A stretch of 64,000 bases of DNA from Microvirga sp. 3-52 (lineage in GTDB: Bacteria; Pseudomonadota; Alphaproteobacteria; Rhizobiales; Beijerinckiaceae): contig NZ_JAHAMK010000013.1 of NCBI RefSeq assembly GCF_018383585.1, positions 46,363 through 110,362 on the forward strand, read 5' to 3'. The stretch's first letter is position 1. Each line of letters opens with the position of its first letter. Shown here piece after piece: positions 8,611 to 17,797 of the stretch. A model generated the notes under the pieces. The model was not told the DNA's origin, ran no database searches, and saw only the letters and a list, made by a program, of their open reading frames with translations. The position numbers and the translations under genes were made by a program.

Positions 8611-9612
8611 ATGCAGCCGGTTCGTTGGGGAATCCTGAGCACCGCAAAGATTGGCCGGATCAAGGTTGTTCCGGGCATGATGAAAAGCCCACTCTGCGAT
8701 GTGGCTGCCGTTGCATCGCGAGACGAAGCATCCGCTCGTGCCATGGCCGGGGAGCTCGGCATCGCCAAAGCCTATGGCTCCTATGAAGCGTTGCTCGCCG
8801 ATCCTGAGATCGAGGCGATCTATAATCCGCTCCCGAATCATCTGCATGTGCCCATGACCCTGGCGGCTGCCGCTGCCGGCAAGCACGTGCTGTGCGAGAA
8901 GCCCATTGCCATCACGGCCGATGAGGCGGAGCAACTCAGGCAGGCCGGGTCTCAGGTGCTGATTGCAGAGGCCTTCATGGTCCGCCACCATCCGCAATGG
9001 CAGCGTGCCCGTGAGCTGATCCGAAGCGGAGAGATCGGCGACCTGCGCTCCATCCAGGTCATTTTTTCATACTTCAATGCCGATCCGGGCAATATCCGCA
9101 ACAATGCCGATATTGGCGGGGGAGGGCTCCTGGACATCGGCTGCTATGCGGTCGTTGCCGGGCGGTATTTCTTCGATGCCGAGCCGGTTCGTGTCGTCAC
9201 GCTCATGGATCGCGATCCGGCCTTCGGCGTTGACCGGACCACCAGTGCCCTGATGGATTTTGGTGCCGGGCGGCAGTTGGCCTTCACGGTTTCGACCCAG
9301 TCCGCGCCCTATCAGCGGATCCAGATCCTCGGAACGAAGGGGCGGATCGAGATCGAAATTCCCTTCAATGCACCGCCCGACAGCCCGACCCGCCTCTTCG
9401 TCGACGACGGCAGCATGCATGGCACTCGTTCCGCCCGAGCCATCGACTTTCCTGTGGTGGACCAATATCGCCTTCAGGGGGAGGCTTTCAGCCGGGTGAT
9501 CAGAGGCGCAGCACCTCTCGATTATGGTTTGGAGGACGCTGTCCTGAATATGCGCATCCTGGATGCCTTGCAACGCTCGGAGGCTTCCTCTGCATGGGAG
9601 AAAGTTAGCTGA
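8611..9612 (+). CDS. Gfo/Idh/MocA family sugar dehydrogenase (second copy)
   Basis: A 333-residue NAD(P)-dependent oxidoreductase. The Rossmann domain begins VRWGILSTAKIGR, the cofactor/catalytic motif is GKHVLCEKPIAI near residue 90, and the second-domain signature is NNADIGGGGLLDIGCYAV. It is distinct from the minus-strand paralogue at 1102-2277. The track frame extends upstream, but ATG 8611 has a GAGGAGA ribosome-binding site 6 bp before it and puts the Rossmann motif at the N-terminus. Coming 44 bp after the repressor gene, it is probably co-transcribed with it. It resembles dehydrogenases acting on aldoses such as xylose or glucose; substrate uncertain. Confidence 0.9.
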   Translation: MQPVRWGILSTAKIGRIKVVPGMMKSPLCDVAAVASRDEASARAMAGELGIAKAYGSYEALLADPEIEAIYNPLPNHLHVPMTLAAAAAGKHVLCEKPIAITADEAEQLRQAGSQVLIAEAFMVRHHPQWQRARELIRSGEIGDLRSIQVIFSYFNADPGNIRNNADIGGGGLLDIGCYAVVAGRYFFDAEPVRVVTLMDRDPAFGVDRTTSALMDFGAGRQLAFTVSTQSAPYQRIQILGTKGRIEIEIPFNAPPDSPTRLFVDDGSMHGTRSARAIDFPVVDQYRLQGEAFSRVIRGAAPLDYGLEDAVLNMRILDALQRSEASSAWEKVS

Positions 9613-9803
9613 GGCGACCGCAGAGCAGATACTAGGGGCATGCTCCGGCGTAGGTTAACAAGCCTGCCTCACGATGTGCATGCATGATAGGGCGTCGGAG
9701 TTATCGACCTGAGCTCGAAATTTTCCTCAAGAGCGGATATATGAGCGCTGCGGGTTCGGCCACGCCGCCCGGAACCCTCGCGAGAGCATATAGGCAGATC
9801 AAG

Positions 9804-11261
9804 ATGGACCTGAATTCAGAAACCACACCCTCGTCCCTGAAGTTTGGCACGAGCGGATTGCGAGGCCTTGTGGTGGAGCTGAATGGCGCGCCGGCTTTTG
9901 CCTATACCCGCGCCTTTGCCGAAATGCTCAAGGAGGACGGCTCGGCGGCGGCGGCGCGGAATATCGTGCTGGTCGGGCGAGATCTGCGCGAGAGCAGCCC
10001 GAGCATTGCCCAGCTCTGCTGTGCGGCCCTGCAGGAATCAGGGCTCATCCCGCTCGATTGCGGTGCTCTTCCGACGCCGGCGCTTGCCTATCATGGCATG
10101 CGGTTCGGCATCCCGGCCATCATGGTCACCGGAAGCCACATCCCGGAAGATCGCAATGGGCTGAAATTCTACAGGGCTCATGGGGAGATCGACAAAAAGG
10201 ACGAGGCGAGCATCCTTGCCTGGCATACCACGTTGGGAATCGCAGCCGTTCCGGAGACGGCCCGCGCCGTCCGCGCGGGAACGCCTGATGTCGATCTGAT
10301 CGCCGCCTACAAGGCCCGTTACCGGGAGTTCTTTGGGGCAGGGGTACTGTCTGGCCTGACGGTCGGGGTTTACCAGCATTCATCCGTGGCGCGGGATGTT
10401 ATCGTCGAGATGCTCGAAGCTCTGGGCGCTCGGGCGGTACCGCTCGGCCGGGCCATGAGCTTTATCCCGGTCGACACCGAGGCCCTGCGCGAGGAGGACG
10501 GGGCTCTGGCACGGCAATGGGCCGGCGAGCAGACGCTCGATGCGATCGTCTCGACCGATGGCGATGCGGACCGCCCCCTGATTTCGGATGCAAGCGGCGC
10601 CTTCCTGCGCGGCGACCTTGTCGGGGCGATTACGGCCAGGTCTCTGGGCGCGGATGCGATCGTCACGCCCGTGACCTCCAACTCCGCCCTGGAGGCGTCC
10701 GGCGCCTTCAGAACCGTCCTTCGCACCCGGGTCGGCTCACCCTACGTCATCGCAGGCATGGCCGAGGCCTCCAACTCTGGAGCGCAGGCAATTGTCGGGT
10801 TTGAAGCCAATGGCGGCGTGCTGCTCGGCTCCGACATCGTGCGTGAGGACCGCCGGCTCGCAGCCCTTCCCACACGGGATGCGATGTTGCCCATCCTCTG
10901 CGCTCTCAATGAGATCGTCGCCCAGGGCAAGCCTCTCGCTGACATCGGCGCCGCGTTCGCCTTCAAGGCGGCCGCCAGCAATCGGCTCCAGGACGTGGCG
11001 ACGGACAAAAGCGCAGCCTTCGTGTCCCGGTTGCAGCAGGATGAGGCATTCCTGTCCGACCTGATGGCCCCCTTGGAGGGAGTGGCCGGGGTCAATTCCC
11101 GCGACGGATTACGGATCATGGCGAAGAACGGTGAAGTTGTGCACTTCCGCCCGTCCGGCAATGCACCGGAGCTGCGCGTCTATGTGGAGGCGGTGACAGA
11201 GGAGCGGGCTACGGATCTTCTCGAATGGGGACTGGCTGTCGCGCAGCAGCAGGTAAGCTGA
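9804..11261 (+). CDS. Phosphohexomutase (phosphomannomutase/phosphoglucomutase)
   Basis: A 485-residue alpha-D-phosphohexomutase that interconverts hexose 6- and 1-phosphates. N-terminal LKFGTSGLRGL is near residue 12. The phosphoserine loop TGSHIPEDRNG has its catalytic serine at about 111. The metal site DGDADRP is at 252-258, the sugar-specificity loop is GFEANGGV, and the phosphate-binding loop RPSGNAPELR is at 449. The active-site loop reads TGSHIP instead of the commoner TASHNP. The frame is open to an ATG at 9684, but the start at 9804 fits the family N-terminus better; the ribosome-binding site is weak for both. It could supply mannose 1-phosphate to ManC (51899-53320) or glucose 1-phosphate to RfbA (inference). 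Confidence 0.88.
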   Translation: MDLNSETTPSSLKFGTSGLRGLVVELNGAPAFAYTRAFAEMLKEDGSAAAARNIVLVGRDLRESSPSIAQLCCAALQESGLIPLDCGALPTPALAYHGMRFGIPAIMVTGSHIPEDRNGLKFYRAHGEIDKKDEASILAWHTTLGIAAVPETARAVRAGTPDVDLIAAYKARYREFFGAGVLSGLTVGVYQHSSVARDVIVEMLEALGARAVPLGRAMSFIPVDTEALREEDGALARQWAGEQTLDAIVSTDGDADRPLISDASGAFLRGDLVGAITARSLGADAIVTPVTSNSALEASGAFRTVLRTRVGSPYVIAGMAEASNSGAQAIVGFEANGGVLLGSDIVREDRRLAALPTRDAMLPILCALNEIVAQGKPLADIGAAFAFKAAASNRLQDVATDKSAAFVSRLQQDEAFLSDLMAPLEGVAGVNSRDGLRIMAKNGEVVHFRPSGNAPELRVYVEAVTEERATDLLEWGLAVAQQQVS

Positions 11262-11614
11262 GCCCCCCAGTGGCGATTGCAACCTTCTGATGCCCGCCGA
11301 CGGGATTGCGAAAGCGCTGTCTTCACGACTGTCAGAGAGGACCTTCACGTCATTTTCCCGAGATCGAGGCGGAAGACCGATGCTCATCTCTTGGATGACC
11401 TAAGTGTTTGGTTGCGGAACGTTGTTGGGGCCGAGAAGAGGTAACTGTCATAGCGAGCGTTATGCCGTTATCGGCGGTGCAATGCCCTCAGTCCTAGGAT
11501 TGCCGCTGGTGCCGTGATCGTGTCGGCGAAAATGACCGTCCAGATGTAAGGGCGACCCTTGATTAAGAGCCGCCCTGAGAGTTCCGCTAGTCAAACGAAT
11601 TGAGCGCTGGTCAA
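11262..11614. other. Intergenic region, no gene seen
   Basis: 353 bp between convergent genes (phosphohexomutase and RTX gene). No convincing ORF, RNA or terminator was recognised. Confidence 0.5.
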
Positions 11615-12523
11615 TTAGACTACAAACCAGTCGTCATTGACCGGACGCGTTCCGCTCACCCGGATGACGGCTTCCGCATCCGCATCAGCGTCTGTATTGA
11701 GAGCAATCAGAGTCTCGCCACCACTTGTTGACCAATTGATCTGCCCTGCCGCTGTAAAGTTTGCCGTTCCAACGAATGTGAACGCCTGATTACCAGCAGC
11801 CGTCTCATTGGCATCAATCAGGTTGAGGAAGACGCGGTCCCCTTGCCCTAGCCTGAAATCGCTAATGAGATCGGCAGTATCTGCGGTTGCTCCAGTGTCC
11901 GTGATGTTGCTGAAAACGAAAGCATCCCCGCCAAGGCCGCCTGCCAGAATATCCTCTCCTGCTCCGCCGATGAGGGTGTCTCTGCCTGAGTCACCAAATA
12001 CGGTGTCATCACCAGCATTCCCGTAGAGGCGATCGTTTCCAAGATCCCCATCTACGAGGTCATCGCCGTTATCACCAAAAATGACATCATTGTCGTCACC
12101 ACCAGTAACGAGATCATCGCCATCGTCGCCGTGGATACGGTCCCTGCCGGCCTCGCCAACGAAAAAGTCGTTTCCGGCACCTCCAAAAAGCGTGTCGTTG
12201 CCGGGGTTGCCCGCCGCGTAGTCATTACCGCTGTCGCCGTAGATTACGTCGTTTCCAGCCTCGCCGATAAGCTGATCATCGCCTTCCTCACCGAAGATCT
12301 GGTCGTTGTCGAGACCGCCCGCGATGTAGTCGATGGCATTGCCACCGAAGATGACATCGCTCCCGGACTGGCCATCGATCCGGTCAAACCCATCACCACC
12401 GAAGATCCTGTCCGATCCGAGTAGGCCAAGTATGACGTCATCGCCAGCATTTCCGTTTATGAGGTCGCCGCCATTGGTCCCGAGCAGTCGATCAAGCCCG
12501 TCAGATCCGTTGATAGTTGCCAT
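11615..12523 (-). CDS. RTX calcium-binding repeat protein
   Basis: A 302-residue acidic protein made almost entirely of glycine/aspartate-rich nonapeptide repeats (GGxGxDxUx type), from residue about 10 to 200, for example IFGGDGFDRIDG and VFGDSGRDTLIGGAGEDIL. After these comes a C-terminal segment, DAFVFSNITDTGATADTADL, with DLISDFRLGQGDRVFLNL, typical of type-I-secreted RTX proteins. Such repeats fold into parallel beta-rolls in extracellular calcium. It lacks an N-terminal signal peptide, as expected for a C-terminal secretion signal. A GAGG ribosome-binding site precedes ATG 12523. No catalytic domain is visible, so a structural or polysaccharide-associated surface role is most likely. 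No type I secretion genes are present in the window. Confidence 0.9.
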   Translation of the reverse strand: MATINGSDGLDRLLGTNGGDLINGNAGDDVILGLLGSDRIFGGDGFDRIDGQSGSDVIFGGNAIDYIAGGLDNDQIFGEEGDDQLIGEAGNDVIYGDSGNDYAAGNPGNDTLFGGAGNDFFVGEAGRDRIHGDDGDDLVTGGDDNDVIFGDNGDDLVDGDLGNDRLYGNAGDDTVFGDSGRDTLIGGAGEDILAGGLGGDAFVFSNITDTGATADTADLISDFRLGQGDRVFLNLIDANETAAGNQAFTFVGTANFTAAGQINWSTSGGETLIALNTDADADAEAVIRVSGTRPVNDDWFVV

Positions 12524-13146
12524 GGATTGTTACCTCGCCTTATTTCCGAATTCATACCCCATAGGCATCGTGGCCCTGCGCGGAATACGTAGGTCGGTAG
12601 TGGCCAAATCGTATTCAGCCAAGGTTTATAGCTTGAACCGGAAACATACCCAGGTTGTGAGCGAGTTATTGCTAAGTTTAACCAGGAGTTTGCTTCCGAG
12701 GATCATAAAACAAGCTGCCCTGACATTTGTTCCGCTGCTATATTTGGGAGATCTAACCACTAGGCTGAGGCCCATCAGGTTCAGGGTTTGCTGAGATCGA
12801 CCGTAAGCCCCTTTCGACGATGGAGGAGATAGCGACGATGCCGACAGTGCTCTCCAGCCTACGGTGGAACCTAGATGCCATGGGAGACGAGCCCTGGAAG
12901 GCAAAGCCAAGGTGAGGACTGATAGCTAAAGACTGGAACGAGGAAACCCGGACCCAATGGTGGTATGGCTGGTTCCCAAGGGGCAGGAGGCTGTCAGCCG
13001 CTTGCTGGAGATGGCGACTTAGGCTCTGCAAGGTGCATACACAGGGTAGGTCCAAGCTGATAAGTGTGGCTGTTGTCCTGGTATCGAGGTTTCGGCTGAG
13101 CCGCGATCCTTAGCAAACCAAGCCATCAGACATAGGCGGGATATCG
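12524..13146. other. Long intergenic region without a supported gene
   Basis: 623 bp between divergent genes. The only sizeable frame is a 100-codon minus-strand one (12753-13055) with no recognisable motif or ribosome-binding site. The middle, about 12780-13030, is G/A-rich on the plus strand with short stems, unlike simple spacer. It must contain the promoters of the RTX gene and the FkbM gene. Nothing else could be identified. Confidence 0.4.
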
Positions 13147-14100
13147 ATGGTGCTATCCAGAATTCGAAGAGCCTTGGCGAGGGCCATGTGGCCGGATCCC
13201 ACAGCAAGATTAGAGGAAGCGGTTCGACGCGAGATTGCGGCTCTTCGGACGGAGCTGGTCTCGGGCCGTCATCCAGCCAGATTAATCCCACCCCGTGAAC
13301 TGCTGGCGCTTCCACGGGAGACCGCAGAAATGCTCTCCCGTGAGCGCGTCCGTCCGCTGTACCTCGGGAACCATCGCGCCCTGTCCACAATGCTCGCTCG
13401 CTACAAGTTCTTCACTGATACCCGGGATATCGGCTTTGCAACTCACCTGCTTACCGACGGGTACTGGGAGATGTGGCTGACACAGTTCATGGCCAGGACG
13501 ATCAAGGAAGGTATGCTTGTCTTGGACGTTGGTGCGAACTTCGGCTACTACTCTGTTCTGATGGCTGATTTGGTCGGCCCCAAGGGCAAGGTGGTTGCCA
13601 TTGAGCCGAACCCCCATGTGGCCCGGTCTGCTGAAGCATCACTCTCGATTAATGGCTTTCGGGACCGTAGCACCGTGATCCAGGCCGCAGTGTCCGATCA
13701 ACCTGGAACCGTGATGCTCCACGTTCCTCGCACTGAGCCGAAAAACGCAATGATTGTGCCAGAAGGCTTTTCATCGCCGGATGCCGATGTCATCCCGGTT
13801 CCAGCCGTCACCTTGGATGAAGCCTGCCGTGATCAGAAGGTGAGCTTCATCAAGATCGATGCTGAAGGAGGCGAGTACAATATCTTCAAAGGTATGCAGA
13901 CGATCCTAAAGCGAGATCGACCGAAGATAATCCTTGAATTCAACGCGAACCGAGCCCATGCCGAGCTGCTCTTGCAGATGGTGCTCGGAGCGTACCGAAA
14001 CTTAAGGTACCTCGGGTTTGATGGCGATGTTCACGACGTCACCCCCGAACGCGTCATGTCCGAGAACGTCGGTGAGGACTGGCTCTTGTTCTTGGAATGA
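13147..14100 (+). CDS. FkbM family methyltransferase
   Basis: A 317-residue SAM-dependent methyltransferase. Motif I VLDVGANFGYYS is at residues 125-136, the acidic motif II is AIEPNPHVA, and the FkbM-specific VSFIKIDAEGGEYNIFKGM is near 236. About 110 residues precede the catalytic domain; a short helical segment there (ARLEEAVRREIAALRTEL) may form a coiled coil. FkbM enzymes O-methylate sugars or polyketides. With two paralogues at 28768 and 41746 in a polysaccharide locus, sugar O-methylation is the likely job. It is monocistronic and divergent from the RTX gene. Confidence 0.9.
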   Translation: MVLSRIRRALARAMWPDPTARLEEAVRREIAALRTELVSGRHPARLIPPRELLALPRETAEMLSRERVRPLYLGNHRALSTMLARYKFFTDTRDIGFATHLLTDGYWEMWLTQFMARTIKEGMLVLDVGANFGYYSVLMADLVGPKGKVVAIEPNPHVARSAEASLSINGFRDRSTVIQAAVSDQPGTVMLHVPRTEPKNAMIVPEGFSSPDADVIPVPAVTLDEACRDQKVSFIKIDAEGGEYNIFKGMQTILKRDRPKIILEFNANRAHAELLLQMVLGAYRNLRYLGFDGDVHDVTPERVMSENVGEDWLLFLE

Positions 14101-14291
14101 ACGACGTTATGGGGCTCACGGCTTGAAAGTTGGTGGCAGTTCTTCTGCCCCAGTGGTCCCAGCTTGATTAAGCCGGGAGTGGACAGGCGCTCCCACGTTG
14201 ACTTCGAGTGCTCTCGCAATCGGAGGCCTGCCCACTCACGCTACAACGGAGATGGCTCCGGCTCTAGTCTGATGTCCTTCCGTGGCTCCGG

Positions 14292-15311
14292 CTAAATCAC
14301 CTGGAAATCCGCGTAAGACAATTTCAGCCCAGACGTGAGCTTCGCCACCGCAACCTGCTCTGTCGCGCCCGTACCATCCGGATCATAGTAGAGTGTGCCG
14401 CTGCTACGATCATAGATAACACGGTCGGTCGCATCGTGAGCTTCAGTGCCTGTCCAGAAGACCCATGATTTCAGGCGGCCATCCGGGCCTACGGTCGTAA
14501 ATACCTTGTCATCCAACCAGATCGAGTCGTCGACAACAGAAAAGTCTCGGATGATATCCGTGCCTGCCGAGGCTTGTGGATTTGTATGAAAGATGAACGC
14601 GTCTCCCCCCGAACCGCCACGCAGGATATCATTCCCGTCTCCGCCGAAAAGTCGGTCATTGCCTGTTCCGCCAAGGAGACTATCCTCGCCCGTGCCGCCC
14701 GACAGACGATCATTGTCGCTCTCACCGGACAAGAGATCATCCTGCCCGAACCCGGAGATGCTGTCGGTGCCAACGCCGCCCAAGATGTAGTCGGTGTTGT
14801 CTGTTCCGCGAAGAACGTCGTTTACATCCATGTACTGGAGCTGGCCGACCAGAGGCGCTTCTGACCTGCTGATGCCAGACGGAAGGGCTTCTGCCCAGTC
14901 GATTCGGGCTGTGTGGAGAACTGATGCAACGACAGAGTTGCTGTTCAAGTCGCCCCCAGGGAGTTCCTTGAAGATATCGACGCTGTAGTCCAGGTCGGCC
15001 CTGTCGATGTTGCGGGCGTGCTGAACCATGACGTCCCAGACATCATCGGCATTTCTTCCTGCAAGATCGAGAGGCGTGTGATGTCGCTCCTCAAGGGTGT
15101 CCGAGCCTCTTCTATCGGGCGAGGAGGCCAGATCGACGTCAACCAGTGTTTCAAGATCACCCTCTCCTCCGGCCGTGCCCCTTATCACCTTTTCTGAAAG
15201 AATGTTGCCCTGTTCATCAGTGACCGTTTTGACAAGGTAGAGGTGAAAGAAGCCACTTCCGATCCCGCGGAGTTCAAGGGGCTTGGCTTCTATGGCGATG
15301 GCTGTCGGCAT
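14292..15311 (-). CDS. RTX calcium-binding protein with a distinct N-terminal domain
   Basis: A 339-residue protein in two parts. Residues 1 to about 165 form a non-repetitive domain (GSGFFHLYLVKTVTDEQG, then GGDLNSNSVVASVLHTA). Residues 170-260 are RTX nonapeptides (SGGTGEDSLLGGTGNDRLFG). The C-terminus carries the motif TGTEAHDATDRVIYD and LYYDPDGTGATEQVAVAKL common in type-I-secreted RTX proteins. The H in FFHLYLV and the NSNS motif resemble the His and Asn-Cys positions of NlpC/P60-like folds with Cys replaced by Ser; this is speculative. A GGAGT ribosome-binding site precedes ATG 15311. Its C-terminus is duplicated in the fragment at 57319-57534. Confidence 0.87.
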   Translation of the reverse strand: MPTAIAIEAKPLELRGIGSGFFHLYLVKTVTDEQGNILSEKVIRGTAGGEGDLETLVDVDLASSPDRRGSDTLEERHHTPLDLAGRNADDVWDVMVQHARNIDRADLDYSVDIFKELPGGDLNSNSVVASVLHTARIDWAEALPSGISRSEAPLVGQLQYMDVNDVLRGTDNTDYILGGVGTDSISGFGQDDLLSGESDNDRLSGGTGEDSLLGGTGNDRLFGGDGNDILRGGSGGDAFIFHTNPQASAGTDIIRDFSVVDDSIWLDDKVFTTVGPDGRLKSWVFWTGTEAHDATDRVIYDRSSGTLYYDPDGTGATEQVAVAKLTSGLKLSYADFQVI

Positions 15312-15472
15312 GGGGGACTCCTAGAGGTCCATGGGACCCCGACGTGTGAAAAAAGTCTGCACCATCAACTTTGCTGATGGCTTTGCGGTTCCATGCCAAG
15401 AGCACGAGTTTGCTCCGCATCCGACCGAGAAATCTCCGAACAGGCTCTTCAAGGAGTCTAGGCATACCCGGG

Positions 15473-16858
15473 CTAAGCCTTGAGAACCTTGGGATCCACG
15501 ATGCCGGCTCTTGCGCAGACATTGCGAGTATCAAGGACAAGCTTCGCGTGGCTAACGACAAGACGGTAATCCACATCGTCATGATCGGTCGCAATCAGGA
15601 CAGCATCATAGTGCGGCACGGTGGCCGGGGTGAGCGGCACGGACCGCCGTCCCGTCAGGGTTCCGTGTTGGCGGGTCGGTGGTAATTCGGGAATATGAGG
15701 ATCGTGGTAGTCTGCATTTGCTCCGCGTGCTTCAATCAGCTCAATGAGCTTTAGAGACGGGCTCTCCCGCATATCGGCGACGTTTTTCTTGTAGGCGGCG
15801 CCCAGCACCAGGACCTGAGAGCCGGTGAACGGTCGGCCGCTCCGATCGACAGCCTCTACCAGACGCTCGACGATATAATAGGGCATGTGGGTGTTCACCT
15901 GCCCGGCGAGTTCGATAAATCGGGTCGTGATGTCGTATTCCCGCGCCTTCCAGGTCAGGTAGAATGGGTCGATGGGAATGCAGTGGCCTCCCAGACCGGG
16001 CCCTGGGTAGAATGGCATGAACCCGAAGGGCTTGGTTTTGGCGGCGTCGATGACCTCCCAGATATCGATGCCCATCGCCGCATAGACCACCTTCAGCTCA
16101 TTGACGAGCGCGATGTTGACAGCCCTGAAGATGTTTTCCGTCAGCTTGACGGCTTCCGCTGTTGCGGCGGTGGAGACTGGAACGGTCTCGATGACCAGCT
16201 GTCTATAAAGTGCATTGGCCAGGGCAAGCGCCTCAGGCCCGTCACCGCCGACGACTTTCGGGATTGTCGAGGTACCGAAAGTCGCATTGCCGGGGTCTTC
16301 CCGCTCCGGGGAATAAGCCAGGAAGAAGTCTTTTCCGCTCTTTAAGCCGGTGGCCTCAAGGATCGGCTTAAGTATCTCATCGGTCGTTCCGGGATAGGTC
16401 GTGGATTCGAGCACAACAAGCTGTCCGCCGCGCAACTTTGCCGCGATTGCCACAGCGGTATCTCTCACAAACGACAAATCTGGCTCGCGATGTTGCGTGA
16501 GCGGCGTTGGCACGCAGATCAAGATGGCATCGGGTTCGCTGAGGCGACTGAAGTCATTCGTCGCTTCAAGGCGTCCCGCGGCTACAGCCCGAGCTACGGC
16601 AGTGGAGGAAATGTGCTTGATGTAGCTCTCACCGTGGTTCAGGCGATCAACGTAGGAAGGATTGATATCGAAGCCCAGCACCGAAAAACCGGCTTGAGCT
16701 GCGGTGAGCGCCAACGGCAGCCCCACGTAGCCGAGGCCGATGATCCCAACGGTAGCGTTACGGCTTTGGTAGAGCTCTAATACCTCATGGCCAACGATCG
16801 TCGACCCGAGTTGCGTTGATTGATTGGTCATCATTGGATTTTTCAGTCCGTTCCGCAT
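15473..16858 (-). CDS. wbpA: UDP-N-acetylglucosamine 6-dehydrogenase (WbpA type)
   Basis: A 461-residue nucleotide-sugar dehydrogenase that oxidises C6 of a UDP-hexose to the uronic acid with two NAD. The Rossmann motif VGIIGLGYVGLPLAL is near residue 37. TSTIPKVVGG, the KLTENIFRAVNIALVNELK helix and the catalytic cysteine in GPGLGGHCIPIDPFYL (about residue 293) follow. The C-terminal UDP-binding domain has AYKKNVADMRESPS. The strings FYLTWKAREY and SPEREDPGN are closest to Pseudomonas WbpA, so UDP-GlcNAc (giving UDP-GlcNAcA) is favoured over UDP-glucose. ATG at 16858 was taken; an ATG pair at 16834 is an alternative. It is divergent from rfbC. Confidence 0.9.
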   Translation of the reverse strand: MRNGLKNPMMTNQSTQLGSTIVGHEVLELYQSRNATVGIIGLGYVGLPLALTAAQAGFSVLGFDINPSYVDRLNHGESYIKHISSTAVARAVAAGRLEATNDFSRLSEPDAILICVPTPLTQHREPDLSFVRDTAVAIAAKLRGGQLVVLESTTYPGTTDEILKPILEATGLKSGKDFFLAYSPEREDPGNATFGTSTIPKVVGGDGPEALALANALYRQLVIETVPVSTAATAEAVKLTENIFRAVNIALVNELKVVYAAMGIDIWEVIDAAKTKPFGFMPFYPGPGLGGHCIPIDPFYLTWKAREYDITTRFIELAGQVNTHMPYYIVERLVEAVDRSGRPFTGSQVLVLGAAYKKNVADMRESPSLKLIELIEARGANADYHDPHIPELPPTRQHGTLTGRRSVPLTPATVPHYDAVLIATDHDDVDYRLVVSHAKLVLDTRNVCARAGIVDPKVLKA

Positions 16859-17192
16859 CTGGCTGAATGGATTACACGAGCCTTTCCATAATGTCAGTTC
16901 TAGGAATTTTGACCTATGAATGTTGCGCGGTGCTAATATGATTCAACAGAAGGCAGGATCTAGAGGCGACACTTTGGTCAACGAAGAACTTAGAGCTTGG
17001 GCTCTTCCGAAAAAGCTTCTGCTCAATTATTGTTATAAAGATACACATGGCAAAGCTGCTTGTGGTGGCGCACTGAGCCAATATTGCGCGCTCCCACAAT
17101 GTCTGGGTTTGCTCATTCGAGTTGTCTTAAGGAATGACTATCAGTACAGACCTCAGTCTAAGAACTGTCTTTATCGCGATTGAACCTGACGT
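16859..17192. other. Divergent promoter region of wbpA and rfbC
   Basis: 334 bp of lower GC between divergent sugar-nucleotide genes. An 87-codon plus-strand frame (16920-17183) has no family resemblance and a cysteine-rich composition unlike its neighbours, so it is not called. Promoters for both directions must lie here, but no clear -35/-10 pair was identified. Confidence 0.45.
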
Positions 17193-17777
17193 ATGCTGAA
17201 TCCATCTGTTGAGCCGACTGCAATCCGGGATGTAATCCTGCTGACCCCCCGCCGCTTCGGCGATGAGCGCGGCTGGTTCTCTGAGACCTACAGCGCGCGC
17301 TCCTTTGCTCAGGTGCTAGGCGAAATCGTCTTCGTTCAGGACAATCAGGCCTTCTCCGCTCAGAAAGGCACGTTGCGGGGCCTGCACTTCCAGCGTCCTC
17401 CTAACCCTCAGGCTAAGCTCGTTCGCGTTCTGCGCGGAAGCATCTTCGACGTCGCTGTCGACCTGCGCGTGGGATCGCCGACATATGCGCACTGGGTCGG
17501 CAAGACTCTCACAGCCGAGGGCGGCGAGCAGCTGTTCGTGCCACATGGCTTTGCTCATGGCTACTGCACACTGGAAACGAATACCGAGGTCGCTTACAAG
17601 GTGGACGGCTACTACGCACCTGAGTGCGATGCGGGTCTGGCCTGGAACGATCCGGCACTCGGCATCACATGGCCAATCACGCCGGCCGAGGCCGTTCTCT
17701 CTGACAAAGACAAAATATTACCCGGCTTTTCCGACTTCGTGTCACCGTTCCGCTACCAGACTCCGGCGCCGGTCTGA
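17193..17777 (+). CDS. rfbC: dTDP-4-dehydrorhamnose 3,5-epimerase
   Basis: A 194-residue cupin-fold epimerase of typical RmlC length. It converts dTDP-4-keto-6-deoxyglucose to dTDP-4-keto-rhamnose, the third step of dTDP-rhamnose synthesis. Motifs seen are [38 protein letters not shown] (the catalytic His lies in RGLHFQ), [13 protein letters not shown] and [14 protein letters not shown]. It starts a three-gene cluster, rfbC-rfbB-rfbA. The usual fourth gene, rfbD, is not present in this window. Confidence 0.95.
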   Translation: MLNPSVEPTAIRDVILLTPRRFGDERGWFSETYSARSFAQVLGEIVFVQDNQAFSAQKGTLRGLHFQRPPNPQAKLVRVLRGSIFDVAVDLRVGSPTYAHWVGKTLTAEGGEQLFVPHGFAHGYCTLETNTEVAYKVDGYYAPECDAGLAWNDPALGITWPITPAEAVLSDKDKILPGFSDFVSPFRYQTPAPV

Positions 17778-17797
17778 CGCAAGCCTTAGGATTTTCC

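Noticed and set aside
7448..8647. Minus-strand ORF of 399 codons
   Set aside because: Antisense to the LacI-type gene, which has a clear helix-turn-helix.
16920..17183. 87-codon ORF between wbpA and rfbC
   Set aside because: No ribosome-binding site, no family resemblance, and it occupies the expected divergent promoter region.
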